This document shows positions 5,225 through 6,307 of a DNA stretch of 6,307 nt, one piece after another. The position numbers and the translations under genes are program-made. The notes under the pieces were generated by a model that had not been told where the DNA came from, did not search any database, and saw only the letters and a list, made by a program, of their open reading frames with translations. Position 1 is the first letter of the stretch. Each line of letters begins with the position of its first letter. The stretch lies in the NCBI GenBank assembly GCA_001791425.1, contig MGEP01000064.1:875-7181 (forward strand). The letters run 5' to 3'. This DNA is from Candidatus Uhrbacteria bacterium RIFCSPLOWO2_02_FULL_48_12. GTDB taxonomy: Bacteria > Patescibacteriota > Patescibacteriia > GWA2-46-9.

Positions 5225-6307
5225 TTATTCTGTCACAAAGTTCACCAGTTTACCTGATTTAACGATCGTTTTCACAATCTTTCTGCCGTTGAGCCATTTG
5301 GCCACGTTCGGTTCAAGCTTGGCGATATTGACTATCTCTTCGTCGCCGGCGCCGGCCTGACAAACGATATTGCCGCGCAATTTACCGTTTACCTGCACCA
5401 CAACGGTAACAGTGTCAGTTTGCAATGCTTCGGGATCATATTTCAGCCATGGTTCTTCCCAAATATAACCGGCTTCGGGGAAAGCCACGTGCCAAAGTTC
5501 GCTTGTTATATGCGGCGCGAATGGATAAAGAAGCAAAAGCAAGGCCTGGCGCGCTTCGTCTTTGAGCGGCGCTGCCACCTCTCTTAAACTGTAAAGGAAA
5601 TTTACAAATTCCATGAGAGCGCTAATCGCTGTATTGAAATGGAACGACTCAATATCATCGGTAACTTTCTTAATTGTTTTGGCCGACCAGTATCTTAGGT
5701 CTTGCTCTTGTTCTGGCGAGGCAGACTTCGCCTTTCCGTGATTGGGTTCAACAGTAATGTACCAGAGGCGTTCCAAAAAACGACGGCAACCGGCAATGCT
5801 TGCCGTATTCCACGGCTTGGCATCTTCCAGTGGGCCCATAAACATTTCATAAAGACGCAAAGTGTCGGCTCCATAAACAGCCACTATCTCATCGGGGCTG
5901 ATGACATTACCGCGAGACTTTGACATTTTTTGTCCGTCTTCTCCCAAAACCAAACCCTGATTACGCAATTTCAGGAATGGCTCTGAAAAATGAATATATC
6001 CCAAATCATAAAGTACCTTTGTAAAAAAGCGCACGTAAAGCAAGTGCATGACCGCGTGCTCCGCACCGCCGACATAAAGATTAACTGGCAGCCAGTGTTT
6101 CACCTTGTCTTTACTAAACGGCTCCTGTTTGTTTTTCGGATCCGCGTAACGCAAAAAGTACCATGAAGAATCAACGAAAGTATCCATGGTATCGCTTTCG
6201 CGCCGCGCCGGCTGGCCGCACACGGGACAGTTGACCTTGTGAAAACTCTTGGAGCGCGTGAGGGGCGACTCGCCAGTCGGACGGAAATCCACGTCATCTG
6301 GCAGAAG
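5225..6307 (-). CDS. leuS: Leucyl-tRNA synthetase, C-terminal part, cut by window edge
   Basis: The gene charges tRNA-Leu with leucine. About 360 C-terminal residues are visible; the frame stays open through base 6307 (LLPDDV precedes the in-frame GTG at 6292, which is internal), so the nucleotide-binding HIGH region and most of the editing domain lie outside. Visible landmarks: FRPTGESPL, a CPVCG zinc-knuckle-like pair, then TMDTFVDSSWYFLRY, NLYVGGAEHAVMHLLY, the KMSKS signature (5929-5915) within GEDGQKMSKSRGN, the helical anticodon-binding domain, and a C-terminal domain (VVVQVNGKLRGNI) that helps hold the tRNA. All match bacterial LeuRS with no internal break. The stop is TAA at 5227-5225. 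It is the most upstream gene of the minus-strand series, 113 bases before the longest tsaC frame. Confidence 0.97.
   Translation of the reverse strand, partial: LLPDDVDFRPTGESPLTRSKSFHKVNCPVCGQPARRESDTMDTFVDSSWYFLRYADPKNKQEPFSKDKVKHWLPVNLYVGGAEHAVMHLLYVRFFTKVLYDLGYIHFSEPFLKLRNQGLVLGEDGQKMSKSRGNVISPDEIVAVYGADTLRLYEMFMGPLEDAKPWNTASIAGCRRFLERLWYITVEPNHGKAKSASPEQEQDLRYWSAKTIKKVTDDIESFHFNTAISALMEFVNFLYSLREVAAPLKDEARQALLLLLYPFAPHITSELWHVAFPEAGYIWEEPWLKYDPEALQTDTVTVVVQVNGKLRGNIVCQAGAGDEEIVNIAKLEPNVAKWLNGRKIVKTIVKSGKLVNFVTE

Overview
The window looks like part of a bacterial chromosome, most likely from a member of the candidate phyla radiation (Patescibacteria). This is an inference. It rests on a small Arg-rich PaaX/Cas2-fold regulator with no CRISPR or phenylacetate genes, a membrane-fused spermidine-synthase-like protein, small housekeeping genes with weak or absent Shine-Dalgarno sequences, and short AT-rich spacers built from recurring words. 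TGA is used as a stop (ksgA, paaX-like gene), so the lineages that read TGA as glycine are unlikely. No rRNA, tRNA, CRISPR array or transposase gene was seen.

Layout: one plus-strand gene, cut by the left edge, encodes a multi-pass membrane domain fused to a spermidine-synthase-like methyltransferase-fold domain (2-1348). Everything else is on the minus strand, in transcription order: leuS (cut by the right edge, 6307-5225), a tsaC/yrdC-type threonylcarbamoyl-AMP synthase (5111-4479), an MFS permease (4397-3231), a PaaX/Cas2-like regulator (3014-2418) and ksgA (2385-1492). ksgA therefore converges with the plus-strand gene. Three genes serve translation: leucyl-tRNA charging, tRNA t6A synthesis and 16S rRNA dimethylation. 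The gaps between minus-strand genes (roughly 30 to 220 bases) are loose for a compact operon, so several transcripts are likely. No gene-free stretch exceeds 300 bases.

The unusual part is 1350-3070. A long palindrome with the half-site CTGACAAAAGTTCACGA occurs three times: perfect at 1356-1393 and 2407-2440, degenerate at 3034-3067. These copies sit exactly in the gaps around ksgA and the paaX-like gene. The first two copies are also each followed, on the side facing ksgA, by a related segment of about 90-100 bases in inverted orientation. As a result, a second diverged copy of the first codons of ksgA lies inverted at ksgA's own 3' end. The third palindrome overlaps a good candidate promoter (TTCACG, 17 bases, TATAAT) of the paaX-like gene. 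Possible readings are an operator family, a REP-like repeat, or the ends of a mobile or invertible ksgA cassette. The sequence alone does not decide between them.
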